64,000 nt of DNA. Source: Myxococcales bacterium. GTDB taxonomy: Bacteria; Myxococcota_A; Bradymonadia; REDH01. The stretch is from contig JACKDJ010000024.1 of assembly GCA_020633625.1 (NCBI GenBank), positions 1 to 64,000 of the forward strand, in the 5' to 3' direction. The notes under the pieces were generated by a model. It did no database searches and had not been told where the DNA came from. It worked only from the letters and a program-made list of their open reading frames with translations. The position numbers and the translations under genes were made by a program. Numbering within the stretch: the first letter of the stretch is position 1; each line of letters begins with the position of its first letter. Below, one piece after another: positions 63,540 through 64,000 of this stretch.

Positions 63540-64000
63540 GTGACGCTGCCGCACCCCACGCTGACCCACCTCCGCGCCCTCGAGGCCGAGAGCATCCACA
63601 TCATCCGCGAGGTCGCCGCCGAGTTCGAGAACCCGGTGATGCTGTACTCGATCGGAAAGGACTCGGCCGTCATGCTGCGGCTGGCGATGAAGGCGTTCGC
63701 GCCCGGCACCCTGCCCTTCCCGCTCCTGCACATCGACACGACGTTCAAGTTCCGGGACATGATCACGTTCCGCGACGAGTTCACGCGGGCGAACAACCTC
63801 AAGCTCCTCGTCCACACGAATCCGGACGCGCTGGCCGCCGGCATCAACCCGTTTACGCACGGGAGCGCGAAGTACACACACGAGATGAAGACCGTCGCGC
63901 TGCGCCAAGCGCTGACCGCCGGCGGGTACGACGCGGCGTTCGGCGGCGCGCGCCGCGACGAGGAGAAGTCCCGCGCCAAGGAGCGCATCTACTCGTTCCG
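63540..64000 (+). CDS. cysD: Sulfate adenylyltransferase small subunit, cut by window edge
   Basis: Makes adenosine 5'-phosphosulfate from ATP and sulfate with CysN. The first 153 residues are visible from a GTG. LYSIGKDSAVMLRLAMKAF is the PP-loop (SGGKDS-type) motif; FPLLHIDTTFKFRDMI, NPFTHGSAKYTHEMKT and FGGARRDEEKSRAKERI are invariant family segments. It runs off the right edge; cysN is expected next but not seen. Confidence 0.95.
   Translation, partial: MTLPHPTLTHLRALEAESIHIIREVAAEFENPVMLYSIGKDSAVMLRLAMKAFAPGTLPFPLLHIDTTFKFRDMITFRDEFTRANNLKLLVHTNPDALAAGINPFTHGSAKYTHEMKTVALRQALTAGGYDAAFGGARRDEEKSRAKERIYSF

Overview
The window is GC-rich, densely packed bacterial chromosome with no rRNA, tRNA, CRISPR array or insertion sequence that I could recognise. 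It looks like a Gram-negative, myxobacteria-like (Myxococcota, Bradymonadota or related former delta-proteobacterial) genome. The signs are PEGA-domain Ser/Thr kinases, many FHA-domain proteins, secreted lipoproteins with Myxococcus-type cysteine-rich and DNDxDG repeats, an outer-membrane/LPS-type envelope (TolC, MlaC, RseP), and very frequent GTG starts and ATGA/GTGA gene overlaps. The exact taxon cannot be fixed from sequence alone.

Layout. 1-6240 (minus): a translationally coupled panD-hemX-hemA-hemC-hemD-hemB-hemE operon for tetrapyrrole synthesis from glutamyl-tRNA, led by aspartate decarboxylase; hemE runs off the left edge. 6458-12143 (plus): a Ser/Thr kinase, a small unknown protein ending in a strong hairpin, and a membrane-anchored protein overlapping a polytopic membrane protein. 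12118-12488: an array of palindromic short repeats between two convergent genes. 12486-14603 (minus): a membrane Fe-S oxidoreductase related to ETF:quinone-type and heterodisulfide-reductase proteins. 14791-20483 (plus): a lidless Hsp70 and its J-domain partner, cdsA, rseP and tsaB. 20489-24112: a lipoprotein, then a 982-residue secreted esterase whose alpha/beta-hydrolase motifs are in circularly permuted order, with Ca-binding-type repeats inserted in two loops. 24197-32405: a double-receiver regulator, hpt and upp salvage genes, then a signalling cluster: a PEGA-repeat kinase divergent from an FHA protein fused to a degenerate CpaF-like ATPase and a double-FHA membrane protein.

32448-36298 (minus): rpsA-tolC-mlaC. 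36622-39923: mpl, a CPBP-type membrane protein, an unknown secreted protein and thioredoxin. 40027-45641 (minus): the complete rod-shape operon mreB-mreC-mreD-mrdA-rodA, divergent from a PpiD-like membrane foldase. 47663-53257: a zinc-uptake island with znuA, an outer-membrane protein and two lipoproteins on one side, znuCB on the other, and a Zur/Fur regulator closing the cluster. 53383-59826: pyrE, a zinc-ribbon/double-FHA protein, a two-gene lipoprotein/membrane unit, an aminotransferase and a MATE transporter. 59953-64000: ettA, a cysteine-rich lipoprotein, and the start of cysD at the right edge.

Most genes are housekeeping. The least ordinary items are the circularly permuted esterase (21164-24112), the FHA-pseudoATPase signalling cluster (26714-32405), the palindromic repeat array (12118-12488) and the extended zinc-acquisition island.
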